Below, one piece after another: positions 1 through 7,503 of a DNA stretch of 39,120 bases (positions are counted from its first letter, which is position 1; every line of letters begins with the position of its first letter). The notes under the pieces were generated by a model. It saw only the letters and a list, made by a program, of their open reading frames with translations, made no database searches and was not told the origin of the DNA. The position numbers and the translations under genes were made by a program. This stretch comes from an uncultured Bacilli bacterium (lineage in GTDB: Bacteria > Bacillota_I > Bacilli_A > RF39 > UBA660). The stretch is from contig CALVVS010000006.1 of assembly GCA_944363925.1 (NCBI GenBank), forward strand, positions 1 through 39,120. The letters run 5' to 3'.

Positions 1-43
1 GTTCTTACACATTAAGTATATCATATTTTTCTTCTTATGAAAA

Positions 44-74
44 GACTGTTGACATTTTTACTTTGTCAACAGCC
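44..74 (-). terminator. Probable intrinsic terminator of the 152-919 gene
   Basis: A ten-base inverted repeat (44-53 with 65-74, one G-T pair) with an 11-base loop lies downstream of the minus-strand gene ending at 152. Read on the minus strand it is followed by only a short TTTTC run, so it may be a weak terminator. It resembles in sequence the hairpin at 1016-1049 that follows rpmF. Confidence 0.5.
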
Positions 75-151
75 TGAGATATTCTATAAGAATATTTACT
101 TTTTTGAATTGTACTTTAATGATATTTTTTATGAAGTTTATTAATTTTTAT

Positions 152-919
152 TTATCTATATAAACTATACCATGTGACATCTGTAATTTCTATTTTTACT
201 TGAGTACTTTTGTCTTTTGATAAAATTGTAGATATATCTAAATAAGAGATACAATATCCTGTTGTTTCTCCTGGTACCCACTGGTCACCGGCCGAACCTT
301 CATAATTAATAAATTTATTATCAGCGCCCGTAATTTTTAACTGAACAAATACATCTCTACAATTTTGGACATTGGTTACATCATAACAAAAGTATATTTC
401 GTCATAGTTTATTATTTTTGCGGAAGATACATAAGCAGAACATATTGAACCAGGATGTGGTTCAAAGGTTTGGGCATTTTCTAAAGGTAAAATTGTATGA
501 ACTATTTTCGGTGGTTCTTGTGTTTGTGAATTGTTATTATCTGTTACTGGATGGGTTACATTATTAGAATTTGATGTATTATTATTGACATTATTTTGAT
601 TACTAGAATTATTGTTGTTACTATTGCTTTTATTATTTGTAGATAAATTATTTGTATTATCTACAGTGTTTTCTTTTTTTATTTTTTCATCTTTTAATTC
701 TGGTTTTTCTTCGTTAGTTATATTAGTATTTTCTTCTTCGTTTTTATTCTTAATTTCTTTTTTTTCATCTTTATTATCAATAACATTAGTACTGATATTT
801 TTACAGCAGTTATTATGTATATTTTTGAAAGTGATCACTAAAAGTAGAATTACTAAAATAAAAATAATAATTATGAGTAATTTTTCCTTTCTTGACAAAT
901 CTTTTAATATTTTTTTCAC
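152..919 (-). CDS. Membrane-anchored Asn-rich protein, unknown function
   Basis: I do not recognise the family. The N-terminus is basic (MKKILKDLSRKEK) and is followed by one strongly hydrophobic segment at about residues 13-32. Next come a Lys/Glu/Asn-rich stretch, an almost pure Asn/Ser/Thr linker (about 90-130), and a compact C-terminal domain of about 110 residues with four Cys and many aromatic and beta-prone residues. This looks like a signal-anchor with a disordered stalk that displays a small beta-type domain outside the cell. An in-frame GTG at 928 lies inside the SD (AGGTGAT), so the GTG at 919, four bases after that SD, is taken as the start (255 residues). The gap behind it is nearly pure A/T and several TATAAT-like boxes make the promoter ambiguous. 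A hairpin follows the gene. Confidence 0.7.
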   Translation of the reverse strand: MKKILKDLSRKEKLLIIIIFILVILLLVITFKNIHNNCCKNISTNVIDNKDEKKEIKNKNEEENTNITNEEKPELKDEKIKKENTVDNTNNLSTNNKSNSNNNNSSNQNNVNNNTSNSNNVTHPVTDNNNSQTQEPPKIVHTILPLENAQTFEPHPGSICSAYVSSAKIINYDEIYFCYDVTNVQNCRDVFVQLKITGADNKFINYEGSAGDQWVPGETTGYCISYLDISTILSKDKSTQVKIEITDVTWYSLYR

Positions 920-1015
920 TTTTATCACCTTTAAAACTTAATTAATATTTTTAATATATATAATTTTTAAATATATTAATTTATTAGTATTATATATTAT
1001 TTTTTTTATTTTGAA

Positions 1016-1049
1016 AAGACTGCTGATAAAACATATAATCAGCAGTCTT
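1016..1049 (-). terminator. Terminator after rpmF
   Basis: Perfect 12-base inverted repeat (1016-1027 with 1038-1049, arm AAGACTGCTGAT) downstream of the rpmF stop at 1072. On the minus strand it is followed by TTTTCAAAATAAAAAA, a loose T-rich tail. Confidence 0.6.
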
Positions 1050-1071
1050 CAATCAGGAATTCCTGACTTTT

Positions 1072-1263
1072 TTATTCTTCATTATTTTCTTTTTTAGCGA
1101 TAACTTCTTTACCTTTATAAGTTCCACAATTTTTACATACTCTATGTGGTTTTACAGGAGCTCCACAGTTTGGGCATACTGTAACTGTTTTCGCACTTAT
1201 TTTATAATGAGTACGACGCATTCTTCCACTAGTTTTACTAACTTTTCTTGCTGGTACGGCCAT
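1072..1263 (-). CDS. rpmF: 50S ribosomal protein L32
   Basis: A 63-residue protein with the L32 start [10 protein letters not shown], a basic middle, and a zinc ribbon with Cys pairs C30/C33 (CPNC) and C43/C46 (CKNC). It is the four-cysteine, zinc-binding form. L32 sits on the large subunit near the peptide exit side. The ATG at 1263 follows a strong SD (GGAGGTG). It lies 11 bases after the YceD-family gene, the conserved yceD-rpmF order, and both are probably driven by the promoter at 1746-1774 and stopped by the hairpin at 1016-1049. Length and motifs are typical. Confidence 0.97.
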   Translation of the reverse strand: MAVPARKVSKTSGRMRRTHYKISAKTVTVCPNCGAPVKPHRVCKNCGTYKGKEVIAKKENNEE

Positions 1264-1274
1264 GATTACACCTC

Positions 1275-1730
1275 CTATAATAAATCTTTTAACTTAGCTA
1301 GGCTATGGTTGCCTTTCTCTTCGCTATCAGTTATAAGTTCCCAGCCTTCGCCCTTTGTTTTCATGTTTTTAGCATTTGGGCTTATGACTTTCATGGGAAT
1401 TTCCATTAATATATTTTCCCATATTATTGGTAAAATATCAATAGTTTTTTGTGTTTTTTTAGAGTTTTCGATGAATTCATCAATATTTTCATCTATATCG
1501 ATATCAAAAGGATAATTAACTGGCTCTAAAGTTAGACTACAAGGTAAGGTCATTTCACCTTTAATGTTTACTTTTAAGATATATTCTTCATTATAAGTTA
1601 GATTACCTTTGACGTTTACTTTTTCCATATCTAAAATGCCAGCTTTGTTTAGGTCCTCTTTGGGAAATGATACCTGCATATCGATATCAACTTTTGATTT
1701 AACGTTTAAAATGTTTAAATCGATTTCCAT
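1275..1730 (-). CDS. YceD family protein (DUF177)
   Basis: A 151-residue protein of the DUF177/YceD type. The N-terminal third is beta-rich. The central segment has the family pattern in which a Cys-containing stretch ([19 protein letters not shown]) is followed by an acidic run, and the C-terminus carries a conserved-looking hydrophobic block ([19 protein letters not shown]). The family is almost always encoded directly before rpmF, as here, and is linked to 23S rRNA accumulation and large-subunit assembly in studied bacteria and plastids; the exact role in this organism is inferred. The ATG at 1730 has the SD AGGTGAT five bases upstream. It is the first gene of the two-gene unit. Confidence 0.88.
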   Translation of the reverse strand: MEIDLNILNVKSKVDIDMQVSFPKEDLNKAGILDMEKVNVKGNLTYNEEYILKVNIKGEMTLPCSLTLEPVNYPFDIDIDENIDEFIENSKKTQKTIDILPIIWENILMEIPMKVISPNAKNMKTKGEGWELITDSEEKGNHSLAKLKDLL

Positions 1731-1745
1731 CTAATCACCTTAAAC

Positions 1746-1774
1746 ATTATATATTATTTTTGTTTTTATTTCAA
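1746..1774 (-). promoter_or_regulatory. SigA-type promoter of the yceD-rpmF unit
   Basis: On the minus strand, TTGAAA (1769-1774) and a perfect TATAAT (1746-1751) are separated by 17 bases, placing the start point a few bases before the SD of the DUF177 gene. Confidence 0.72.
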
Positions 1775-1825
1775 GTTTTGTATAGTTTTTGAGGTTTTAG
1801 GCAAAATAATTTTTAGGTGGAATTT

Positions 1826-2314
1826 ATGAATATTTTAATATACTGTGCGATATTTATATTTAAGATTATTGAAGATGCGCTTGCTACTTTAAGATTAATT
1901 GTCGTGAGTAATGGAAAGAAAAAATTAGGAGCTATTTTACAGTTTGTGGTTACCTTGATTTGGATTATCCTAACAGGCACGGTTTTAATAGGGATGCAGA
2001 AGGATATTTTTAAGGCGATTGCTTTTGCTTTTGGATCTTTATTTGGGTCTTATTTGGGCAGTGTTTTAGAAGAGCGGATTGCACTTGGAACTAATGTATT
2101 TATGGTGGAAATAGGTTATGACAAAGCAAATGATTTGATAGAGCTTTTGGAGAAAGAAAATTATCAGGTTTCGAAGATTAAAAGTGACAATGATGATAAT
2201 GTTATTTTAATGATTACGGGGGCTAGAAAGAAGACTAGTGATATTGTTAAGACTATTAGGTGTTTTGATGAAGAGGCTTTTATTTTAAGTGAAAAGGTTA
2301 AGATTCCTTTATAA
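1826..2314 (+). CDS. UPF0316 (YebE-like) membrane protein, DUF5698 + DUF2179
   Basis: A 162-residue protein. Three hydrophobic segments lie in the first 80 residues, with the family pattern F-K-I-I-E-D-A-L-A-T-L-R in the first and G-S-L-F-G-S-Y-L-G in the third. A soluble alpha/beta domain follows (DUF2179 type, from MVEIGYDKANDLIELLEKENYQ). This architecture matches UPF0316 proteins, whose function is unknown; the C-terminal domain is suspected to bind a ligand. The open frame extends to a GTG at 1817, but that lies inside the SD (AGGTGG, 1815-1820), so the ATG at 1826 is used. The gene is divergent from yceD-rpmF. Its 3' end overlaps the end of the convergent phosphodiesterase gene by 17 bases, and its terminator lies inside that gene. 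Confidence 0.85.
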   Translation: MNILIYCAIFIFKIIEDALATLRLIVVSNGKKKLGAILQFVVTLIWIILTGTVLIGMQKDIFKAIAFAFGSLFGSYLGSVLEERIALGTNVFMVEIGYDKANDLIELLEKENYQVSKIKSDNDDNVILMITGARKKTSDIVKTIRCFDEEAFILSEKVKIPL

Positions 2315-2921
2315 GGTTATATATTTTTTGCGAATTATCGGTAATGATATTATCGGTTTTTTTTATTTTTTCTAATTCTTTTTTTGTGTTTACAGTCCAT
2401 TTAAAAATTTCTTTATTTTTAATTTTTTTATTATAAAGGTAGTTTATAGAAATAAAATCAAATTTTTCATTTAGATAATTTTCATTTATTTTGAGGCTTA
2501 CAATAAGGCCTAGTTTGATAGTGGTTTTAGATTTTAGATATTTTAAAAATTTATAGTTAAAGCTACATATATAATAGTTTAGATGATATTTATTTAGATT
2601 ATTTAAAAGGGTTTTGGTTATTTTTTTGATATCTTTTTCATTAGTTTTAACTTCTATCATGATTATTTTATCCGAATTTATATTTTTTAAGACTTCGTCT
2701 AAGGTGTTTAGGCCTAGTTTTTGAAGTTTTAGACTGGTGGTATGGTTTATATAGTAGCCATTATAAAATGGATCGTGGTTTATGATTAGTTTATTATCTT
2801 TTGTCAATCTTACATCTAGTTCAATGCCGTCTATATTTTTATTGGTTAGACTATTTAAAAGGGCTTCAAGACTATTTTCTTTATGAATTCCATCATTTCC
2901 TCTATGAGCGATTATTTTCAT
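2298..2921 (-). CDS. Glycerophosphodiester phosphodiesterase family protein
   Basis: A 207-residue TIM-barrel GDPD domain with the family marks near the N-terminus: HRG (residues 6-8), an acidic E-N-S-L motif, then E-L-D-V-R with a following N-H-D-P, i.e. the metal-binding Glu/Asp and the catalytic His pair. Further E-V-K and C-S-F motifs continue the barrel. It would hydrolyse glycerophosphodiesters to glycerol 3-phosphate and an alcohol. There is no signal peptide, so it is likely cytoplasmic. It is short for the family (usually about 240) but complete. No clear SD precedes the ATG at 2921, unlike nearly every neighbour. It follows tmk by 39 bases and may be the last gene of the lepA-tmk run. 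Confidence 0.88.
   Translation of the reverse strand: MKIIAHRGNDGIHKENSLEALLNSLTNKNIDGIELDVRLTKDNKLIINHDPFYNGYYINHTTSLKLQKLGLNTLDEVLKNINSDKIIMIEVKTNEKDIKKITKTLLNNLNKYHLNYYICSFNYKFLKYLKSKTTIKLGLIVSLKINENYLNEKFDFISINYLYNKKIKNKEIFKWTVNTKKELEKIKKTDNIITDNSQKIYNLIKES
2339..2364 (+). terminator. Plus-strand terminator of the UPF0316 gene, inside the GDPD gene
   Basis: Stem CGGTAAT (2339-2345) pairs with ATTATCG (2349-2355) around a three-base loop, with one G-T pair. It is followed by GTTTTTTTT and more T-rich sequence. It starts 24 bases after the UPF0316 stop and lies wholly within the antisense 3' coding end of the phosphodiesterase gene. Confidence 0.65.
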
Positions 2922-2960
2922 ATTAAAGTTTATTAATTTTAAAAAAAAATATAACTTTCA

Positions 2961-3650
2961 TTATATTCTTTTGTTTATTATGGGTTTAACGATGTCATAC
3001 AAGGTGTTATTGATTTGATCGATGTCTTTTGGATGACCATCTTTAGTAGCACATTCGACAGTGATAAAGTCGTATTTTTTGGCGAGTTCTAGATAAGCTT
3101 TTTCAGCTTGAAGTAAATGGTTTTCATCTTTTTCATGACCATCGGCTTTTTCTTTACGGTGTTTTTTTAATTGTTTTGCTATTTTTACCGGCATATGAAG
3201 GAAAATAGTTAAATCTGGTTTAGGAAGCTCCATGAGGTCAAATTCTAATTTATCTAGCCAATTATACATCTCTTCTCTTTTTTCTTGGTCTTCTATTTTG
3301 CCGCCTTGATGGGCCATGTTGGAATAGATATATCTATCTAAAATGACATTGTAACCTTGATTTAATAAGAAAAGTATTTTATCAATATTATATTTACGGT
3401 CGGCGGCATAGTATAGTGAAGCGACTTTGGGATCGACTTTGGATGAACCTTCTTCAAAGTAACAGTTATCAAAGCCTTCTTTACCTAAGTATGGACCAGC
3501 GATTATTTTGCCGGTTGGCGATGAATAATTGGGAAATGAGAAATTTTGAACCTGGTAGCCTTCTTCTCTTAGTTTTTTGATTAGTAAATTGGTTTGGGTT
3601 TCTTTACCGGAACAATCGGTTCCTTCAATAGTTATTAATTTTCCTTGCAT
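2961..3650 (-). CDS. tmk: Thymidylate kinase
   Basis: A 229-residue protein that phosphorylates dTMP to dTDP. The P-loop is G-T-D-C-S-G-K-E-T near residues 9-17. The nucleoside-binding/lid region contains D-R-Y-I-Y-S-N, followed by a long helical part with P-K-P-D-L-T-I-F-L. The P-loop form with Cys and the F-P-N-Y substrate segment match the longer thymidylate kinase branch. The ATG at 3650 follows SD AGGAGAT. It starts four bases after the folA stop, completing a thyA-folA-tmk unit that makes dTMP, regenerates tetrahydrofolate and phosphorylates dTMP. Confidence 0.93.
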   Translation of the reverse strand: MQGKLITIEGTDCSGKETQTNLLIKKLREEGYQVQNFSFPNYSSPTGKIIAGPYLGKEGFDNCYFEEGSSKVDPKVASLYYAADRKYNIDKILFLLNQGYNVILDRYIYSNMAHQGGKIEDQEKREEMYNWLDKLEFDLMELPKPDLTIFLHMPVKIAKQLKKHRKEKADGHEKDENHLLQAEKAYLELAKKYDFITVECATKDGHPKDIDQINNTLYDIVKPIINKRI

Positions 3651-3654
3651 TTTT

Positions 3655-4137
3655 TTATCTCCTTTTATACAAAACGTGTTTATATTTTAAACCTGTTTGG
3701 TCATCGGTGGCTGATTTTAATATTTGTCTTTCAAATTTGCTTTTATCAAATTTTGGAAAATAAGCGTCGGCCTTCACCCTACTTTCTATTTCGGTTAGAT
3801 ATATATTATCTGTATAATCTATAAGCTGTTTATAAATACTGGCGCCACCTATATTAAATATTTCTTCTTTACTATTTTGATAATCTTGGAAGAAATCCCT
3901 AATATTTTGATAGACTTTTACTTGCGGAATATCAATATTATGTTTTGAGAGAACGAGATGTTTTCTTTGGGGTAATAGTTTTGGCAGAGACTCAAAGGTT
4001 TTTCTACCCATGATAATAGTATGATACATAGTTGTTTCTTTGAAAAATTTCATATCTCCTTTAAGATGCCATATTAAATTATTATTAAGTCCTAGTTCGT
4101 TATTTTGGCCTACGGCGGCTATTATAGATAATTTCAC
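3655..4137 (-). CDS. folA: Dihydrofolate reductase
   Basis: A 160-residue enzyme reducing dihydrofolate to tetrahydrofolate with NADPH. It starts with the usual SIIAAVGQNNELGLNN pattern, then I-W-H-L-K-G-D-M-K-F-F-K, the NADPH-binding I-I-M-G-R-K-T-F-E-S-L-P and the G-G-A-S-I-Y-K-Q motif. The length is typical. The start is a GTG at 4137 that shares bases with the TGA stop of thyA (GTGA), and there is no good SD, so translation is probably coupled to thyA. The pairing is logical because ThyA oxidises the folate that FolA recycles. Confidence 0.95.
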   Translation of the reverse strand: MKLSIIAAVGQNNELGLNNNLIWHLKGDMKFFKETTMYHTIIMGRKTFESLPKLLPQRKHLVLSKHNIDIPQVKVYQNIRDFFQDYQNSKEEIFNIGGASIYKQLIDYTDNIYLTEIESRVKADAYFPKFDKSKFERQILKSATDDQTGLKYKHVLYKRR

Positions 4138-5150
4138 TGGGCTAGTGGAAACCTTATTTTTCCGTGATGTTTATAATTTAATAGTTTGACATCTTTACAC
4201 TCTTTGGAACTATCAAATTCGAAGAAGTCGGTTATTTCAGGGTTTAACCACAAGTCTGGGGCTTTTAAATCTTCAAGGGTATCTCCTCTTTGAATTTGCT
4301 CTTTAATACCGTCTATTTGATTTATATAAATATGGGCGTCTTTGATGGACCAATCTAAGGTGCCGGGTTTTAAGTTGGTGACCTGCGCTAGCATATGAAG
4401 TAAAACGGAATACTGGGTTACATTAAATGGAAGACCTAGAGGTACATCGCAACTTCTTTGATGAACCCATGCATTTAGTTTACCATCTGTGACATCCCAC
4501 TCACTAGACCAGACGCAAGATGGTAAAACAGCGGTATTGATATATTCGTCTTGCCACAAACTTATAACATTACGTCTATCTGTTTGGTTATTTTTTAGAT
4601 TATTTATGAGGTTTTGAATTAACTGATATTTACCAACAATATAACCATAAGCGGTACCAATAGTATGGGCATATTTTGGACCATAGTATTTGGCTTTTTT
4701 AATGTTTTTGTCGCTTAAGCTTTTAGCGGTTAAGATTTTCCCGTTTGCATCTTTTTTATAATCTAAGTTATCTGTATGGTTATATTTAGGAACACTTAGA
4801 GGGTCTAAGACGGGAACTTCTTTATTTTTATCGTAGTTAGTTTTCTCTGGTTCATAAATGCGGTAGATACCGTCTTCATCGATTTCCCACTCATCCCAAA
4901 TATGGACATTTCTCTCTTGCAGCCATCTAACATCATTGCTTTGTTTTTGATATATCCAAAGCATTTCTAAAACGGCTTGCCTTATGAATAATTGTTTAGT
5001 GGTTAGAATTGGAAATTCTTCTTCTAAGTTAAAATGAAAATGATGAGAGGGAACTTTAATGGTATTTATACCGGTTCTATTTTGAACTTCGGTTCCTTCT
5101 TTTAATATTTTTTTACATAGGTCTAGGTAATCTTTATCCCATTTGGCCAT
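4134..5150 (-). CDS. thyA: Thymidylate synthase
   Basis: A 338-residue enzyme converting dUMP and methylene-tetrahydrofolate to dTMP and dihydrofolate. Visible marks are R-T-G near residue 24 in the phosphate-binding loop, the catalytic Cys at residue 212 in L-P-S-C-V-W-S-S-E-W-D, R-S-C-D-V-P-L-G-L-P-F-N for dUMP binding, and the final D-A-H-I-Y-I-N-Q. It is longer than the 264-residue E. coli type because of an insert of roughly 50-70 residues (about 95-150), as in Lactobacillus-type enzymes, and the active-site motif is L-P-S-C-V-W rather than the common P-P-C-H. ATG at 5150 with SD AGGAGTGAT. It starts six bases after the HD-protein stop. Confidence 0.95.
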   Translation of the reverse strand: MAKWDKDYLDLCKKILKEGTEVQNRTGINTIKVPSHHFHFNLEEEFPILTTKQLFIRQAVLEMLWIYQKQSNDVRWLQERNVHIWDEWEIDEDGIYRIYEPEKTNYDKNKEVPVLDPLSVPKYNHTDNLDYKKDANGKILTAKSLSDKNIKKAKYYGPKYAHTIGTAYGYIVGKYQLIQNLINNLKNNQTDRRNVISLWQDEYINTAVLPSCVWSSEWDVTDGKLNAWVHQRSCDVPLGLPFNVTQYSVLLHMLAQVTNLKPGTLDWSIKDAHIYINQIDGIKEQIQRGDTLEDLKAPDLWLNPEITDFFEFDSSKECKDVKLLNYKHHGKIRFPLAQ

Positions 5151-5155
5151 TTAGA

Positions 5156-5728
5156 TCACTCCTTTATTTCATTGTTTTCGAATTTTACGTCTAGAAATTT
5201 ACGACTGGCAAGGAAGTCGCACATATGGACAAATCTTTGATATTTATTATGTGGCACAGGCAAGGTGACATTACTATAGGGGTTTGTATTCCACATGCCC
5301 ATATGCGATGATATGACGTTTGTTAAAAAGTCTATTTCTTTATCGGTTAAGGTTGTTTTATTTTGGTTTTCTTTGATATAATTAGCCATTAATATTGGAT
5401 GGTCAAATCTAACATATTTTTCTTTTTGAAGACCATGTTTTAAACCATCATGCATGATTAAGGCAATTATCATGAGGTCTTTTTCGTCATCTTTAAAGGA
5501 ATAGCCAATTACTTCATTATGAGAGAGCTCATAGGCCATTTTGACAGCAACTTTGGTATGTCTTACTAGTCCACCTTCACCTAAGGCAAAGGATGGATGA
5601 TATTTACCAGTTGAGCTAGCAGCCACTTCGTAGAAGTAATCTGGCAATAACTCGATTAATTTTTGAGCATTTTCTCTATATTTTGGGTTTTTGATATAAG
5701 TTAGTTCTTTATTAAAGGTATCTTTCAC
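5156..5728 (-). CDS. HD-domain phosphohydrolase in the thyA-folA-tmk unit
   Basis: A 190-residue protein with an HD-type arrangement: a first His in G-L-V-R-H-T-K-V-A-V-K-M-A, the H-D pair in I-M-H-D-G-L-K-H-G, and a later conserved-looking S-S-H-M-G-M-W-N-T-N-P. This fits the metal-dependent HD phosphohydrolases, and the H-D-G-L-K-H-G form is typical of an uncharacterised branch. The substrate is unknown; placement right before thyA suggests a nucleotide (inference). The frame opens at a GTG (5737) inside the SD AGGTGAT. The GTG at 5728, four bases after that SD, is the likelier start (MKDTFNKE). A small hairpin (5753-5770) lies between hemW and this gene. Confidence 0.8.
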   Translation of the reverse strand: MKDTFNKELTYIKNPKYRENAQKLIELLPDYFYEVAASSTGKYHPSFALGEGGLVRHTKVAVKMAYELSHNEVIGYSFKDDEKDLMIIALIMHDGLKHGLQKEKYVRFDHPILMANYIKENQNKTTLTDKEIDFLTNVISSHMGMWNTNPYSNVTLPVPHNKYQRFVHMCDFLASRKFLDVKFENNEIKE

Positions 5729-5752
5729 TTTTATCACCTACTTTAAGATTAT

Positions 5753-5770
5753 CACAAACTAATGTTTGTG
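5753..5770 (-). other. Small hairpin between hemW and the HD gene
   Basis: CACAAAC (5753-5759) and GTTTGTG (5764-5770) form a perfect seven-base stem with a four-base loop overlapping the hemW stop codon. No T-run follows on the minus strand, so it is more likely an RNA-stability or weak pausing element than a terminator. Confidence 0.35.
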
Positions 5771-6841
5771 TAAAGAAAAATCGATAAAATTTAATAAAAT
5801 TTCATTAGAGGTATATAAATATTTAGGGTTAATATAGATATTTTGGTTATTTTCTAGTAAGAGGTTTTGGTTTAGAAGTTTTTTGACGGGTTTGATATCT
5901 TTGATGTCTATATGATATTTATTATAGAAATCTTTTTTATTTAGACCTTTTATTTTTCTAAGACCTAGAATAAATTCGTTTTGGATGGTTTCGGTTTTGG
6001 AAAGTTTATGGGTATTTAAGCGATAATTTCCTTTTAGGTAATTTGTTAGACTTCTAGTATTTTCATAGCGCTTATTTTTTATATAACCACTAGCGCCTAG
6101 TCCAAAGCCATAGTAGTTTTGATTATTCCAGTATGTTAGGTTATGTTTTGATTCATAGTTTGGTTTAGCAAAGTTACTTAATTCATATTTAATATAGTTA
6201 TGTTCGGTTAAGGTTTTAGTGATTAGGTTATATAAATCACTTTCTTTATCACCATCTAAGGGTTTATAGTTTTGAATATATAGTTTGGTGTTAGGTTCTA
6301 AAATTAAGCAGTAGGTGGATATGTGTTTGGGCTTTAGTTTTAAGATTTTATCTAAATCGTTTTGGAGGTCTTTTGCTGTTTGATTTTGAAAGCCATACAT
6401 GAGGTCGATATTGATATTATCAAAGTTTTGAAAGGCAAGTTTGAGGTTATTGATGTTTAGTTTTCTATTTAGAAGTTTTAAGGTTTCTTGGTTAAAGGTT
6501 TGAATACCGATGCTTAGGCGATTAACTTTGGTTTTTAGAAAGTCTATTTTTTCTTTAGTTAAATCTTCGGTATTGGTTTCGATGGTGATTTCGGCATTTT
6601 TATCTAGGTTAAATATTTTTAGGATACTGAAAAGTTTTTTTAGTTCATCTAAAGATAGACTACTTGGGGTGCCACCGCCGATATAGAGGGTGGTTATTTT
6701 TTCGCCGCGATAGTTTTTTATTATTTCTTTTTTTAGGGCATCTAAGTATATATCTATCCACTTTTGATTTTTATATATTTTACAAAAGTCACAGTAGGAA
6801 CATATTTGAGTGCAGAAAGGGATATGAATATAAATACTCAT
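5759..6841 (-). CDS. hemW: Radical SAM heme chaperone HemW-like protein
   Basis: A 360-residue radical SAM protein. It starts MSIYIHIPFC with the cluster motif C10-x3-C14-x2-C17, followed by C20. Then come the S-adenosylmethionine-binding T-L-Y-I-G-G-G-T-P-S, E-T-N-T-E, R-L-S-I-G-I-Q-T-F-N and D-L-M-Y-G-F motifs, and a C-terminal HemN-type domain (N-L-T-Y-W). These are the HemN/HemW family marks. HemW is a heme-binding chaperone rather than a true coproporphyrinogen oxidase, and the lepA neighbourhood (lepA-hemN/hemW in Bacillus) supports HemW. The start ATG overlaps the previous stop (ATGA), with SD AAAGGA inside the upstream gene. Confidence 0.92.
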   Translation of the reverse strand: MSIYIHIPFCTQICSYCDFCKIYKNQKWIDIYLDALKKEIIKNYRGEKITTLYIGGGTPSSLSLDELKKLFSILKIFNLDKNAEITIETNTEDLTKEKIDFLKTKVNRLSIGIQTFNQETLKLLNRKLNINNLKLAFQNFDNINIDLMYGFQNQTAKDLQNDLDKILKLKPKHISTYCLILEPNTKLYIQNYKPLDGDKESDLYNLITKTLTEHNYIKYELSNFAKPNYESKHNLTYWNNQNYYGFGLGASGYIKNKRYENTRSLTNYLKGNYRLNTHKLSKTETIQNEFILGLRKIKGLNKKDFYNKYHIDIKDIKPVKKLLNQNLLLENNQNIYINPKYLYTSNEILLNFIDFSLHKH

Positions 6842-7494
6842 TTGCTTTTTCCTTTTAGGTGAAGATTTTCAATAGGCTCGGTATAAATACCTTCACTATC
6901 TATTAAGTTAGCTAAAAGATGGCGTTTATAGTTTTCAAAGTTTTTATGGTGATGGGCATATACATCATTTTGTAAAACTTTTTTAATATCGCTGTAATAT
7001 AATTTACCAAGAGGAATTTCTCTATTTAAAAAAGCATTAATACGGGCGTCAGAGTTTTTTTTATTTGTGTTTTTAAATGTAGTTCTTTTAAATCTAAAAT
7101 GTTTTGGTTTGGCTATTATAGCTTTAACTTTTTTTTGACGGTCTATTTTATATTTTATTAGTTTTTGTATACTGTTTAAATAGGTTTGAGCAATTTCTTT
7201 CATACTTTGATTATAATCTATAGATTTGATATTTTCTTTTAAATCGGCCTCATAAATAGCCTGTATACTCATGATATTAATTAAGTATTTATTAAATAGG
7301 TTTTCATATTTTAAAGGAGGAAGTTTTTCTTCTTTAGAATAAAGTAATTTATCGATATCGAGATTATACGCTGTTTCAAGTTCTCTTTCAATATATTTAC
7401 TATAGTCAAAGTCTTCTTTTAAAACGGTTTTTGGCATTGGCGGGGTTATTGGAATAGGAATATTATTTTTACCTAGATGGGTAATTTCGTTCAT
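6838..7494 (-). CDS. Uncharacterised basic protein between lepA and hemW
   Basis: I do not recognise this 218-residue protein. It has no signal peptide, membrane segment or cysteine. The N-terminus is Pro-rich (I-P-I-P-I-T-P-P-M-P-K). The middle is predicted helical with many Lys and Tyr, and the C-terminal third is very basic with F-R-F-K-R-T-T-F-K and a His cluster H-H-H-K-N. This suggests a soluble, possibly RNA- or DNA-binding protein (inference from charge only). The frame opens at a GTG at 7503 inside the SD. The ATG at 7494 has AGGTGAT five bases upstream and is used. It follows lepA closely and overlaps hemW by four bases, so it is co-translated with both. Confidence 0.75.
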   Translation of the reverse strand: MNEITHLGKNNIPIPITPPMPKTVLKEDFDYSKYIERELETAYNLDIDKLLYSKEEKLPPLKYENLFNKYLINIMSIQAIYEADLKENIKSIDYNQSMKEIAQTYLNSIQKLIKYKIDRQKKVKAIIAKPKHFRFKRTTFKNTNKKNSDARINAFLNREIPLGKLYYSDIKKVLQNDVYAHHHKNFENYKRHLLANLIDSEGIYTEPIENLHLKGKSK

Positions 7495-7503
7495 GTTTAT
7501 CAC

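Noticed and set aside
1053-1066. Perfect 14-base palindrome TCAGGAATTCCTGA followed on the + strand by CTTTTTTATT
   Set aside because: It looks like a plus-strand terminator, but no plus-strand gene ends nearby, and on the minus strand it has no T-run. Left as an unexplained palindrome beside the rpmF stop.
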